A DNA stretch of 64,000 nt from contig JANCRA010000030.1 in NCBI GenBank assembly GCA_024362935.1, positions 8,042,096 through 8,106,095 on the forward strand. Direction: 5' to 3'. Under the pieces are notes generated by a model. The model was given only the letters and a program-made list of their open reading frames with translations, did not search any database and had not been told where the DNA came from. This stretch comes from Setophaga petechia. Taxonomy: Eukaryota > Chordata > Aves > Passeriformes > Parulidae. Both the position numbers and the translations under genes were made by a program. Shown here one piece after another: positions 10,160 to 20,439 of this stretch. How positions within the stretch are numbered: the first letter of the stretch is position 1; each line of letters opens with the position of its first letter.

Positions 10160-10544
10160 TGTCACAGACATCTTTTATGAAAAATCCTTTCCTTAGGATT
10201 TTTCCTCCTGAGAAGCTGAGAGGCCTCAGGAACAAAATGTAAACAATGGTTATCTGCTGCTGGGGAATGCAACAGGTGCATCTGGGATTGGCCCATGTTG
10301 GTTGTTTTAATTAATGGCCAATCACAGTCAGCTGGCTCAGACAAAGAGTCTGAGCCACAAACCTTTGTTATCATTCTTTCTTATTCTATTCTTAGCCAGC
10401 CTTCTGATGAAATCCTTTCTTCTATTCTTTCAGTATAATTTTAACGTAATATATATCATAAAATAATAAATCAAGCCTTCTGAAACATGGAGTCAACGTT
10501 CTCATCTCTTCCCTCAGCCAAGAACCCCTGTGAGCACAGTCACA
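10160..10544 (+). mobile_element. Solo ERV LTR, group C (385 bp), copy 1
   Basis: The 385-bp element begins TGTCACAGACATC and ends AGCACAGTCACA, between AGCTGC (10154-10159) and AACTGC (10545-10550), a 6-bp duplication with one change. Three other copies of nearly the same length lie at 17224, 25539 and 52957. It contains a CCAAT-type box (TGGCCAATCAC) near 10316 and an AATAAA signal near 10464 in plus orientation, the expected U3 and R features. There is no internal retroviral sequence. The motif GACTCTTTGTC is replaced here by a copy-specific variant. Recent insertion is inferred from high similarity. Confidence 0.93.
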
Positions 10545-10743
10545 AACTGCAGCCTGGAGGATGGAGGGGGATGATGCAAGGATGAGGATGATCCCAGTGA
10601 GCATCCCCAGAACACTCAAATGCCAAACCTGACACACCACTGACACATTTGGTGGCCTCTCCCTGAAGTTTCACCTCAGCTTTGGAGCTGGCCTGACATT
10701 TTAATGCTGATTTTATTATTTTTTAACACTTTGAGAACAGCTG

Positions 10744-11423
10744 TGTTGAAGATTGCAATGCAAGATGTTTTCAATTACCATCAGTATGGCAGATTACCTT
10801 TGTCAAGTGGGCAGTTTGCTTTATCTCTCTCTTTGAGTGACCACAATCACTTCTCCCTGGAGAGGGGATATTTCTGATAACAGAATATTGAATGTCCCTG
10901 CATGGCTGATAAGAACTGCAACATCCCATTGGGAGATGTGAGCCCAGAGGGAGGAGCCAAGCATTCTTACCCAGATATAATCCAGAGACTCTGAGACACC
11001 AGCACGGCTTCTCCACGGGATTGCCCAGAGGAACAGCAGCTGCCTCTCCTTCCCCTGGATCTTCAGAGGAAGAATCCATCCTTATACAGGATCCCTGCTC
11101 CAGCAGAACCACCCCTGACACTGCAGGAGGGCTGAGCCACAATTCCAATTGGATTTCTACCAACAGCCTGACCCACAGGGTGTCAGGTTGGGTTCTGACT
11201 CTGGCAGTGTTGTTCTAGTGTACTGCATTGTTTATTTTATCCTTTTATTTTGTTCTTCTTTCCCTATTAAATAATTGTTATTTCCTGCTCCCATATTTTT
11301 GCCTGAGAGCCCCCTTAATTTAAAATTTATAGCAATTTGGAGGGGTGGGGAAGGTTTACATTCTCCATTTCAGGGGAGGCTCCTGCCTTCCTTAGCAGAC
11401 TCCTGTCTTTCCAAACCAAGACA
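10744..11423 (+). mobile_element. Solo ERV LTR, group D (680 bp), 5-bp duplication
   Basis: Begins TGTTGAAGATTGCAATGC and ends CCAAACCAAGACA, with a perfect 5-bp flanking duplication AGCTG (10739-10743 and 11424-11428). A 5-bp duplication is typical of ERVL-type (spumavirus-related) elements. Only one copy occurs in the window. The open frames in it, on both strands, are not parts of gag or pol that I can recognise. Confidence 0.9.
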
Positions 11424-12154
11424 AGCTGAAAGCACAGCAAGGACATCTCCTCCTCCTCCTCCTCTGGATGCACATCCCAAGGAATCCACATGTTCCACCA
11501 CCACCTCTCCCCCCACGTGTCTCCACATACTGCTCCTTGAGCTGCAGCCATGGCCAAGGCTGCTGTGGTCCATCTAACTTGTCATAAATCTTCCAAGCTA
11601 ATGCACAAATACAGGGTTCCATAAAACACCAGCACAGGAGAGTTATGCCAGTCTTGTGGGAAAGTAATACCCATCTAAATAAAGTGTGTAAATACATATT
11701 TATTTGCTAGACTGGAACCAAAGAAGCTGTTCTGGTCTGCTGGAGAAAAGAAATACACATTTTAAGACTGTCTAGGTACATAATTACCTCAGAGAGAGAG
11801 TGAAATAAATCATCAGTGTCATCCTGCTCCGTGGGAAGGAGCTGCCCTGGGCTCTCCTTTCCCAGCAAGGAGCATCCCCTGGAACTGTGCAATCCCACCC
11901 AGCGATGGTGAGCAGAAAATCAGTGTACAGAGGGGTAGGGCAGAGCCCTCCTTCCTTGAGCTCTGGAAAGCACCCAGCACAGGATGTGTTTATTGCTAAT
12001 GATAGAAGGAGATCCCAACCCTGTGGAGACAAAGTTAAGTGAAGGAGGATTGATTTGGGAGAGATATCCTGGCTTTAGCTGGCTGCCCACAGTGCCTGGG
12101 AGGGAATTGAGCTCCAGATTGGAGACAGAGCTTGGAGCAGATTGTCCAAACCCC
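11424..12154. other. Single-copy sequence, no gene
   Basis: No gene or transposon recognised. CTC-rich stretch near 11450-11465. Confidence 0.55.
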
Positions 12155-12204
12155 TCCATCCATCCATCCATCCATCCATCCATCCATCCATCCATCCATC
12201 CATC
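12155..12204. repeat. (CATC)n microsatellite
   Basis: About 12 perfect tetranucleotide units. It produces HPSIHPS or DGWM runs in translated frames, which are artefacts. Confidence 0.98.
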
Positions 12205-12330
12205 CTCTGCTCCCACTCAGGACATAGCCCTAAGTGTGAAAAAGCAAAGCTCAGCTCTTTCCTTTTTTATATTAACTCCTGCTTGTTGTTCATGAGGAGT
12301 TCATGAATAGGTGGAATCATGACCTTAACG

Positions 12331-12722
12331 AGCCTCAGATGGGTTTAACTAGCCTCAGGTGGGTTTAACTAGCCACAGGTGGATTTAATGAGCCACAGGT
12401 GGGTTTAACCAGCTGCAGGTGGGTTTAACCAGCCACAGGTGGATTTGATGAGCCTCAGGTGGATTTAACAAGCTTCAGGTGGGTTTAACCATTCTCAGGT
12501 GGATTTAATTAACCTCAGGTGGGTTTAACTAGCCACAGGTGGGATTAATGAGCCTCAGGTGGGTTTAACCAGCCTCAGGTGGGTTTAACCAGCCTCAGGG
12601 GGATTTAATGAGCCACAGGTGGGTTTAACCAGCCTCAGATGGGTTTAACCAGCCTCAGGTGGGTTTAACCAGCCTCAGATGGGTTTAACCAGCCTCAGGT
12701 GGGTTTAACCACCTCAGGTGGA
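12331..12722. repeat. 20-bp minisatellite (about 19-20 copies)
   Basis: The unit is AGCCTCAGGTGGGTTTAACC. Variants include AGCCACAGGTGG and GGATTTAATGAGCC. The frequent TTTAAC/TTTAAT change suggests at least two alternating unit types. Confidence 0.98.
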
Positions 12723-13330
12723 TGTGAGGCCTCCAGCCACTCCTGGCCACCTGCAGCAGGAGCTCCCCATGTCTGCAACATGCTTAGAACCATTATTCAT
12801 TATTTATCAGCCTTTTAGAGAATGTTTCCAAGTGGGTCCCACAATAAAAGGCTGCTGGCTTCTCTTCCCTACCTCCTTTTTCCCCCTCCATAGATGCCCT
12901 GAATCATGCCAAACCCCAACCCTGGGGTCAGCCAGCATTGGAGCAGAGGGACAGAGCCTTGAACGAGCACTCATCTCTTTTTTTTATCATTTTTCAAACC
13001 TCCTGGCTCCTTGCTGAGCTGCTGGAAGCTGGCTCTGCACGGGAGGTTCCCAAGGAAAGGCTGGAGCGAGGGGGATGTGCGGGGAGGACCAGGGATAAAC
13101 TTAGCACAGCCCTGCAGACTGGCACAGCCTCGGGAACACCCAGGGGCCAAGCTCCCTGCACACCCAGATGCCCAAAAAGCTGCTTTTCCCCAGGAGCTGG
13201 GAGGTGCCAGACTGGGCTGGGTTCTCAAGAAACATGAATTATGCATCAGCCTGAGGATCCTGGGTGATAAATAATTCTAAGTAAGAGCTTGCTACATGCT
13301 TCAGCTGCAGCCTGCCCCTAAAAGAGCTGG
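12723..13330. other. Single-copy sequence, no gene
   Basis: No gene or repeat family recognised. Confidence 0.55.
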
Positions 13331-13743
13331 GGTTTTCTGGTTTTTTTTCTCTTTTTTTTCCTTTTTTTCTTTTTTTGTTTTTCCTTTTTTTAATTTTTTC
13401 CCTCTTTTTTCTTTTTTTTTTTTCTTTGTTTTCCTTTTTTTTCTTTTTTGGTTTTTCGTTTTTTCTTTTTTTCCTTTTTTTCCTTTTTTTTCTTTTTTCT
13501 TTTTTCCTTTTTTTTCTTTTTTTCTTCTTTTCTTTTGGTTTTGTTTTTCTTTTTTTCTGTTTTCTTTTTTCTCTTTTTTTTTCTTTTCTTTTTTTTTTGT
13601 TTTCTTTTTTTTCTTTTTTTCTCTTTTTTTCTTTTCATTTTCTCTTTTGGTTTTGTTTTTCCTCCTTTTTTTGGTTTTTTTTCTCTTTTTCTTTTTTTCC
13701 TTTTTTTTTTTCTTTTCATTCTTTTCTTCTTTTTTTTTCTTTT
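13331..13743. repeat. T-rich polypyrimidine tract, (T5-9 C)n
   Basis: About 410 bases that are almost only T with single or double C and scattered G, such as CTTTTTTTC and TTTTGGTTTT. There is no fixed period. Translation gives poly-Phe on the plus strand and poly-Lys on the minus strand in all frames; these are not proteins. Confidence 0.97.
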
Positions 13744-14391
13744 AGGAGTAATGTGGATTAAGTAGCTCACTTTAATGGGATAAGTAGTTTTTGCAGTGGT
13801 TCTTTAGGCTGGAGGTTGCACCTCGTTTCACAAGGCTGCTGGGAGTGTCATCCTTCCATCATTGCTGCAAGCTGTGGGTCAAAGCACAGCCCAGAGGATC
13901 CAAACCCTGGGATTTGTTCAAACCAACGAATTTTGTGTTGTTTTGATGGCAAAAGAGGATTGAGCTTTCCTCCAGTTCTCCCCAAAGTTCAGGGATCTCA
14001 GGCCTGGCTGTGCAGCCCCAGGTGCTCAGAGCTGCCTGCAAAGGGTTAAAAAGCATCAATTTTAATAATCACTCCTAATGACCACTCGCAAATGAAGGCA
14101 CAGACGGTGCCCAACCTCTGGCAATGCCCCAGGAGCTGTGCAGGGCCCAAACCAGCTGATTAAAACTCTGTGTTTGCTTAAAGGGAATTTCTGCAAAGCT
14201 CTGCAGGCCCAGCCTGGGCCTGGGCTGGGATCTGCTGTCCCTGCAGCCTCTGCCAAGGGCTGATTGACAATGAGAAATGGGCCCATTGCCCGTGCTCTGC
14301 CCCCACCTCTGCCAGCAGGGCAGAGCTCAGAGCAGCTGAAATTCCTCTCACTTACAGAGAGCCCCAGAGCTGCAGCCACAGGGTCGGGAGC
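13744..14391. other. Single-copy sequence, no gene
   Basis: No gene or repeat recognised. Confidence 0.55.
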
Positions 14392-15033
14392 TGTCGGGAC
14401 TCAGGACATCCCTCTGGCTGTCCTGAGCAGCCAAGACCCTTGCCAGGGGGCTCAGAGACCCTGGCACAGAGCCCAAAATGCCTCTGTGAGTTTGATTATG
14501 GCCCATGGAGCAAATGCCGAACTTCTATGAAGATCAGCAAGCCACAAGAGTTTAAGTAGAATATTAGTGAAATTATCACAGGGTGAATTATGTATTTTAG
14601 GATTACTGTACAGGGCGGTTCTATCCCTGTACAGGGGGGTTATGGAGACAAGATGGAGGAATCGGGGCGTGCCTCGTGCTTCTTCTTTCCTCTTCTTGGC
14701 CTCCATCTTCTGCTGTGATGTTGGCACTTATTGGTTTAGAGTAGAAGCTCACTGTCTAACATAGGTGATGGGTATTGGGGAGTAATTGTAAATATTGTAT
14801 ACGTAGTTTGTACTATAAAGACACAACACCACCCCGGGGGCAGGCAGAGTGCCTGTGGCTGCCCTGCTGAGCAGATCTCTGCTGGGCAGAAAGAAAATAT
14901 TTTAGATAAGAATTAATAAACGACCTTGAGACCGAGAGATGAAGAGCTCTGACTCCTTCTTTAAGCGCCGGGCTGGGAAAAGAGACTTTGGAACTTTTCT
15001 TGAGGTCACTCTGACAAACAAATGATCCCGACA
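14392..15033 (+). mobile_element. Solo ERV LTR, group B, reference copy (642 bp)
   Basis: Begins TGTCGGGACTCAGG and ends GATCCCGACA; the 6-bp flanks GGGAGC (14386-14391 and 15034-15039) are identical. A TATA-type box (ACTATAAAGACAC) lies near 14812 and an AATAAA signal near 14926, both plus. It shares most of its length with the element at 3987-4817 but keeps a short CT-rich tract where that one has a large CTT array. A near-duplicate piece, CTGTACAGGGCGG and CTGTACAGGGGGG, sits at about 14606-14640. Confidence 0.94.
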
Positions 15034-15530
15034 GGGAGCTGCTCCTGTCCACGGATTTCCAAGCTGGCAGGAGCACTGGAGTAACAAGCTGGGTTTTCTC
15101 CAAGGGGAAGGGGTGGAATTGCACCTCCTGCCCACTCTCCATCACTGCTGGTGGAGGAGTTACCTGCTCCTTGTGGAAAGGAAATGCCACCTGCCAGCCT
15201 GTTCGACAGGGCCAGCACGGTGATGGGGACGGGGCTGTGCCTTCCCTGCACTGCCCAAAGTCACCAAATCCCACAAATCCCAAACTCTTGCAGGTTCAGC
15301 AAGCCCAGAGGCCACGGGGACAGCAGGAGTGTGGCACACCAGGGCTGTTCCTGCAGCTGTGGATGAGGTTTGGACCTTGGCAAGGGGAGCATCTCTCTCA
15401 TTTCAGGATGATTCTGAATCGCTGAATTCTCTTTTATTTGCCATCCCAGCAAACCAATGGAACCCTGCAGGCTCATTCCCACAAACCTGAATAAATTCCT
15501 CCCCAGCACTGGGCAGCAGAGCTGTGCATG
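15034..15530. other. Single-copy sequence, no gene
   Basis: No gene or transposon recognised. Confidence 0.55.
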
Positions 15531-15571
15531 CAGAAAAATGAGGCAGAGGATGCTTTCCAGGCTGTGTTTTC
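15531..15571. repeat. 54-bp minisatellite, part left of LTR-type insertion
   Basis: First 41 bases of one 54-bp unit (CAGAAAAATGAGGCAGAGGA, then TGCTTTCCAGGCTGTG). The unit is broken by the element at 15572-16185 and resumes at 16191. Confidence 0.93.
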
Positions 15572-16185
15572 TGTGAAAAATGCATGTATTTTATGGTTGG
15601 CTTTTTGCAAATATTCAAATGAATAATATATGTGCTGTGTTAGAAAGTAATGCTGTATTAATTCTCTTAAGCAAGGTGTTAAATATAGTTTTAGGTTATA
15701 AAAAATGTTAAAATAGAAACTATGCTGTGTAGGATAGTTTTTCTAAAGAAAGGACTCACAGCAAGATAGCAGCCACAGGACACCTGAATCTTTCAGAGAA
15801 AAGAATTTATTGCCTTCTTATCAGGAGAAATGAACTCCTTCCTGCCTCAAAGGTGCTGTCAAGATTCAGAAGAAAAAGTTGACACTGCCCAGACAGAATC
15901 CTGTGTTTGAATGGAATTTATGCATCATGTATGAAGTGTATGAATATACAACAGGTTATTGTTTTTAAGGGTTAATCCTCTGTTAACCTGGGTCCTTTTT
16001 CGGGCTCGTGCTGCCCAGAAAAAGGTACCCAGACTGTCAGTAACTCTTTGTATTTATTGTCTCATATTGTCCTAATTCAAATTGTCCAAATTATTATTAC
16101 TCTAATTGTATTACTATTTTTACAACCATTTTATTACTATTAAACTTTTAGAAATTTTAAAAACAAGCGATTGGCGTTTTTCACA
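15572..16185 (-). mobile_element. ERV LTR-type element, group F, copy 1 (614 bp)
   Basis: The element runs from TGTGAAAAATGC to GCGTTTTTCACA, so its ends form inverted repeats of about 12 bp with one mismatch, and it is flanked by identical 5-bp TTTTC (15567-15571, 16186-16190). It is the reverse complement of the element at 34649-35255. In that second copy CCAAT, TATA and AATAAA signals lie in order on the plus strand, so this copy is probably minus. A solo LTR with 5-bp duplication (ERVL-like) is the likeliest reading; the long end repeats also allow a short non-autonomous DNA transposon. Confidence 0.85.
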
Positions 16186-16190
16186 TTTTC

Positions 16191-16365
16191 CAACTGGTGC
16201 ACCCAGAAAAATGAGGCAGAGGATGCATTCCAGGCTGTGTTTTCCATCTGATGCACCCAGAAAAATGAGGCAGAGGATGCATTCCAGGCAGTGTTTTCCA
16301 GCTGGTGCACCCAGAAAAATGAGGCAGAGGATGCATTCCAGGCAGTGTTTTGCAGCTGGTGCTGG
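16191..16365. repeat. 54-bp minisatellite, part right of insertion
   Basis: Completes the interrupted unit and adds three more units starting at 16204, 16258 and 16312 (exact 54-bp spacing). The period is a multiple of three, so a 106-codon frame stays open through it and repeats RKMRQRMHSRQCF; this is not evidence for a gene. Confidence 0.95.
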
Positions 16366-16960
16366 ACCTGTTGTCCCCATTGACGTCAGAGAGAATTTGG
16401 AGCCTGCACCAGCTCTGAGCATTTAATCAGATGTGACCTCTCTGAAAAAACAGCAAATTAGGGGCAGAGTTAAGAGCAGAGCCCAGGAGTGCTGATCCCC
16501 ACCTCCCTCCTTTAATCACAAGGCAAAGCTTTGTCCTGATGGAAAGCAAACAGAGGAGGGCAGGAACAGAGCTTTGGTGAGTTGGAAATGTTCTGAGCAT
16601 TGCTCGGGTTTGAGTTGCTCATCCCAGGTTCTCTTCACTCATTCCCATGAAGGGAACACACAGATGTGGCTCTGCAGGAGTTCCTGGGTGTTGCAACCCT
16701 GAGCATGGAGGATTTTGGAGCATTTTGGAAGCCCAGTTCACAATAACCTCCACTGACATGGAGAAACATGTGAGTTTCCTTCCCCTGGAGCAGGATGTGC
16801 TGCTTGCTCCAACCGGGGCATCTTCACCCCTACAAATTTTAAATGCAGCTTCACCTGCTCCTGCCAGAGGAGCTCGGCCTGTCCAGAATGGTGGCTTGGC
16901 CCTGCAGCCCCAAACCAGCTCTGTTACCCAGAATTAATCTGGGACATCCCACTGTGGCAC
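16366..16960. other. Single-copy sequence, no gene
   Basis: No gene or repeat recognised. Contains a perfect CRE-like TGACGTCA near 16381. Confidence 0.5.
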
Positions 16961-17100
16961 TCACAGAGAATCACAAAATATCCTGAGCTGGAAGGGACCC
17001 GCGAGGATCAAGTGCCTGCACAGGACAACCCCAAAAATCCCATCCTGGCTTGTTTGTAAAAGAGCTCCCCCATCCTGTGGGTCAGCAGTGGGATAAATGC
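16961..17100 (-). mobile_element. CR1 LINE 3' fragment
   Basis: On the plus strand: AGAGAATCACAAAATATCC, GAGCTGGAAGGGACCC, AGGATCAAGTGC, GCACAGGACAACCCCAA. This is the reverse of a CR1 tail of the subfamily that ends in GGGTCCCTTCCAGCTC. The match fades after about 17050. Confidence 0.78.
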
Positions 17101-17223
17101 CTGGGATAAATCCCTGCCTGGCCCTTTGGGGATGGCTCTGTGTCCTGATGTGATAGAACATGGAACATGACACGTTTTTCCTGGAGGAATCTCTGCCGTG
17201 GGTTAGATCCGGGGCTAAGGAGG

Positions 17224-17608
17224 TGTCGCAGACATCCTTTATGGAAAATCCTTTCCTTAGGATTTTTCCTCCTGAGAAGCTGAGAGGCCTCAGGAACAAA
17301 ATGTAAATAATGATTATCTGCTGCTGTGGAATGCAACAGGTGCATCTGGGATTGGTCTCATGTGCTTGTTTCTAATTAATGGCCAATCACAGTCAGCTGG
17401 CTTGGACTCTCTGTCTGAGACAGAAGCTTTTGTTATCATTCTTTCCTATTCTATTCTTAGCCAGCCTTCTGATGAGACCTTTTCTTCTATTCTTTTAGTA
17501 CAATTTTAATGTAATATATATCATAAAATAATAAATCAAACCTTCTGAAACATGGAGTCAGATCTTTGTCTCTTCCCCAGTCCAAGAACCCCTGTGAACA
17601 CGGTCACG
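17224..17608 (+). mobile_element. Solo ERV LTR, group C, copy 2 (385 bp)
   Basis: Begins TGTCGCAGACATCC and ends ACACGGTCACG, with a perfect 6-bp duplication AGGAGG (17218-17223, 17609-17614). It has the CCAAT box (ATGGCCAATCAC) and an AATAAA signal near 17529. It shares GAGACAGAAGCTTTTG with the copy at 52957, while the copies at 10160 and 25539 have ACAAACCTTTG there. It sits 120 bp past a CR1 tail. Confidence 0.95.
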
Positions 17609-18329
17609 AGGAGGCTCAGAGTACCTGACACGAGCACAACCTCCCTTCAGAAGATGCATCCCTGACGTGGTTTGTCATGAAGAAGCAGCACTTGGCTTTT
17701 CTGTGCATTTCTGTGCTGCAAAGCAGGGAATTGACTCCGTTTCAGCTGCTTTAATTAAACGGAGTTAAAAATCCATCGGCACAAAGTTTCCTGCCATGCC
17801 TACACAAAATCTGTTCCATGAAAAAAGCAAAAATACAATGGCTATTACTTTCTGTCAAGTTCTACAGGATTTTCTTTTTTTTTAAGAGAGGCTGAACAGC
17901 TCATCCTGCAGCAGTTAAATTCCAGCTGCTGCTCCTAAGCTTTTTATTTCCAATGGATATATCTTTGTTAAACAAGGCAGGCTGCAATCCTGCCTCCCCC
18001 ATCCATCCTCTTGAGGAGCTTGAGGCCTGGAACTGCACCAGCACAGCCCAGGGAAGGGGAGGCAGGAATCCTGCATGGAATGAGCAGTGGAACCCCCCCT
18101 TTCCCAGCAGAATGGGGGCTCTGTGTGTCACTGCACCCAGAGCAGGGCACTTTTGGTCCCCAGCATCATTTAATGCCTTCTCTGAGTGGCCAGGTCACTC
18201 CCAAGTGACTGATCCATGGATGGAGAATGGGAAGCTGCTCTTGCCAAGCTCAAATTACTTTTTTCCTCCAAGGAAAGTCTCATTTATACACCCCCAGCCA
18301 TACACTGGGATGGGAGAGGAGTGATGGGG
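17609..18329. other. Single-copy sequence, no gene
   Basis: No gene or repeat recognised. The part 17650-17960 is AT-rich with paired TTTAATTAAAC-type sites and could be regulatory. Confidence 0.5.
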
Positions 18330-18659
18330 TGACGAGGTAGATGGGAGACTTGCTCATCCTCTAATGCAGACAAATCTCAGCTTTATTGATTAACAGAAAT
18401 ACTTTTATAATCACAATAATAAGGCTCATGCATATTGCAAAACTAAAGCTCGCTATTGGTCAGCTATAAAAGTCAGTCACACCTACTCTCAAGATGTTTG
18501 TGGCTTCTTTTTTACCTCCTGTTATCACATAATTTACAAAACAACTTCTTGCTCAAAGAAACCATGTCCTTGAATTAGGCAGCTGTTGTTTTCTCAGATG
18601 TATTTCTCATGTTACTTTTCCCATGGACTGTGTCTCAGTAAAAAAAAAAACTGTCCACA
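18330..18659 (-). mobile_element. Solo ERV LTR, group H (330 bp)
   Basis: Flanked by a perfect 6-bp duplication ATGGGG (18324-18329, 18660-18665); the element reads TGACGAGG at one edge and CTGTCCACA at the other. Read on the minus strand it has a clean promoter order: CCAAT (GACCAATAGC), a TATA-type box (GATTATAAAAG) and AATAAA just before GCTGAGATTTG. This is the most compact LTR here and the only copy of its group in the window. Confidence 0.9.
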
Positions 18660-19139
18660 ATGGGGGCAGCTGCCCCACTCACCAAGCCCAGGAGCTGCAC
18701 TCTCTGAACCCCCATGGAATGTCCTGGAAGCCTTTCAGTCTAAGATGAGTTATTAGGCTCCGTTTGCTGCCCTCTCTGTGATAGGTGCCATTTCCAGAGG
18801 GGGAAAGGGCAGCTCCTCCATGCAAAAAGAACCAGGTGGGACTTCAGGTGTGCCAGGCACTGCTGCTGAGCATCTCTTGGTATCATCTTCCACCAGCAAG
18901 CCCTGATGGGGAGATTTCCAGGGGGATTAAACTGCAAAAAACCCTTTCCCAGCATCTGCTGCTCGAGGAGAGGAGGTTGCTATGGCAACCACATCTGGCC
19001 TATTCACATGAGTTTTGAGAAGGAGAGAAACAAATAAAATAAAAAAAACAAAGCAAAAACAACACGGAGGAGAGGTGACTTTGTCTGCCTCCACCAAAGG
19101 GACAATCAGAGCCACGAGGAGTCCTCCAGCCTGGCTGGT
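18660..19139. other. Single-copy sequence, no gene
   Basis: No gene recognised. The long minus-strand frames of 304 and 324 codons that reach this area come from the GT-rich repeat that follows. Confidence 0.55.
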
Positions 19140-19935
19140 TGTTTGTGTCCCTGTCTGCCACCAGCATCCTGCATTCCCTCGAAAGCCAGGGCTGGCACAT
19201 GGGGAGTTTGGCAAGGAGAGGAGGATGCACAGCTGGAATTGGGGTGTCTGTGTGTGTGCTGTGGGTGCCTGAGGGTGCCCTGGGGGTTCCCTGGGGGTTC
19301 CCTGATTCCCAGAAGAAGACCCACAGCTGGAAATGGGGTGCTGTGTGTGTGCTGTGGGTGTGTGGGGGTTCCCTGGGGTTCCCTGGGGATTCCCTGATTC
19401 CCAGAAGAAGATCCAGAGCTGGAATTGGGGTGTTTGTGTGTTGTGGGGTTGTTTGTGTCCCTGTTTGCCACCAGCACTCCTGCATTCCCTCGAAAGCCAG
19501 GGGCTGGCACATGGGGAGTTTGGCAAGGAGAGGAGGATCCAGAGCTGGAAATGGGGTGTGTGTGTGTGTGCTGTGGGTGTCTGGATGTTCTCTGGGAGTT
19601 CCCTCATTCCCAAAGGTGGACCCACAGCTGGAATTGGGGTGTTGTGTGTGTGCTGTGGGTGTCTGGGGGTTCTCTGGGGGCTCCCTGGAGGTTCCCTGGG
19701 GGTTCCTTGTTTCCCGGAGGAGGATCCAGAGCTGGAATTGGGGTGTTTGTGTGTTGTGGGGTGTTTGTGTGTTGTGGGGTTGTTTGTGTCCCTGTTTGCC
19801 ACCAGCACTCCTGCATTCCCTCGAAAGCCAGGGGCTGGCACATGGGGAGTTTGGCAAGGAGAGGAGGATCCACAGCTGGAATTGGGGTGTTTGTGTGGGT
19901 GCTGTGGGTGCCCAGGGGGTTCCCTGATTCCCAGG
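19140..19935. repeat. Higher-order GT-rich minisatellite (3 units of about 310-330 bp)
   Basis: A block with CATTCCCTCGAAAGCCAG, GGCTGGCACATGGGGAG and TTTGGCAAGGAGAGGAGG recurs at about 19171, 19482 and 19813 (spacing 311 and 331). Between these blocks lie shorter subunits of about 90-115 bp with AGCTGGAATTGGGGTGT, GTGTGTGTGCTGTGGG and runs of GGTTCCCTGGGG. The arrangement is a nested array. Stops are rare, so frames of 200-320 codons appear on both strands. Confidence 0.95.
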
Positions 19936-20131
19936 CCATCCCTGGCTACTCTGGGCTCTCCCAGTTGCAGCCATGGGGTCCCTCCATCACCTGCATCCCC
20001 CAGATCTGACCTGTGGGAAGGACTCTGGTTTCTCTCTAGGGCCAGCAGAGCCCAGAAGGTGTCAAAGTGATGAAGTTTTTCCAGGGGAAAAGAGCTGATC
20101 TGGATGGGGAGGATCCCAGATGCTCCCAGAC

Positions 20132-20439
20132 TGTTGGAACCCTGATTACTGAGAATTTCAGACTTTCTGTGCTGCCAGGAACTGACCCCCAGGAGAACCC
20201 TGCATTTGACCTGAGGTGTGGAGAAGCTTCCAAAAGGGAATTATAGAACTGGGATTGTGGGTGTGGAGTTTGAATAGACGTGTTCAATATCATAGGGTGG
20301 AAAAAATTAGAGTTTAAGGGTTTAGAATATAGTAATATTTATAAAAGATGGAGGTTCTGGGGCAGAGGCTGGTCTTTCTTTTTCACCTTCTTCTTCATGG
20401 GTTAGGGTGGTATTGTGTAATTGGCTAAAAAAGTCCTCA
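20132..20439 (+). mobile_element. Solo ERV LTR, group I (308 bp)
   Basis: Begins TGTTGGAACCCTG and ends AAGTCCTCA, with a perfect 6-bp duplication CCAGAC (20126-20131, 20440-20445). It carries a TATA-type box (TTTATAAAAGATGG) near 20339 and a CTTCTTCTT piece that resembles group B, so the two groups may be distant relatives. Single copy in the window. Confidence 0.88.

Noticed and set aside
10771..11163. 130-codon minus-strand frame as a gene
   Set aside because: It lies entirely within a solo LTR and has no known domain.
13296..13770. Poly-Phe and poly-Lys frames of 105-149 codons
   Set aside because: They come from the T-rich tract, with no protein-like composition.
16106..16426. 106-codon repeat protein (RKMRQRMHSRQCF units)
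   Set aside because: It is the translation of a 54-bp minisatellite, whose period is a multiple of three, and part of the neighbouring mobile element.
18927..19974. Minus-strand frames of 304 and 324 codons with Thr/His/Pro repeats
   Set aside because: The GT-rich nested array lacks stops; several frames on both strands are open together.
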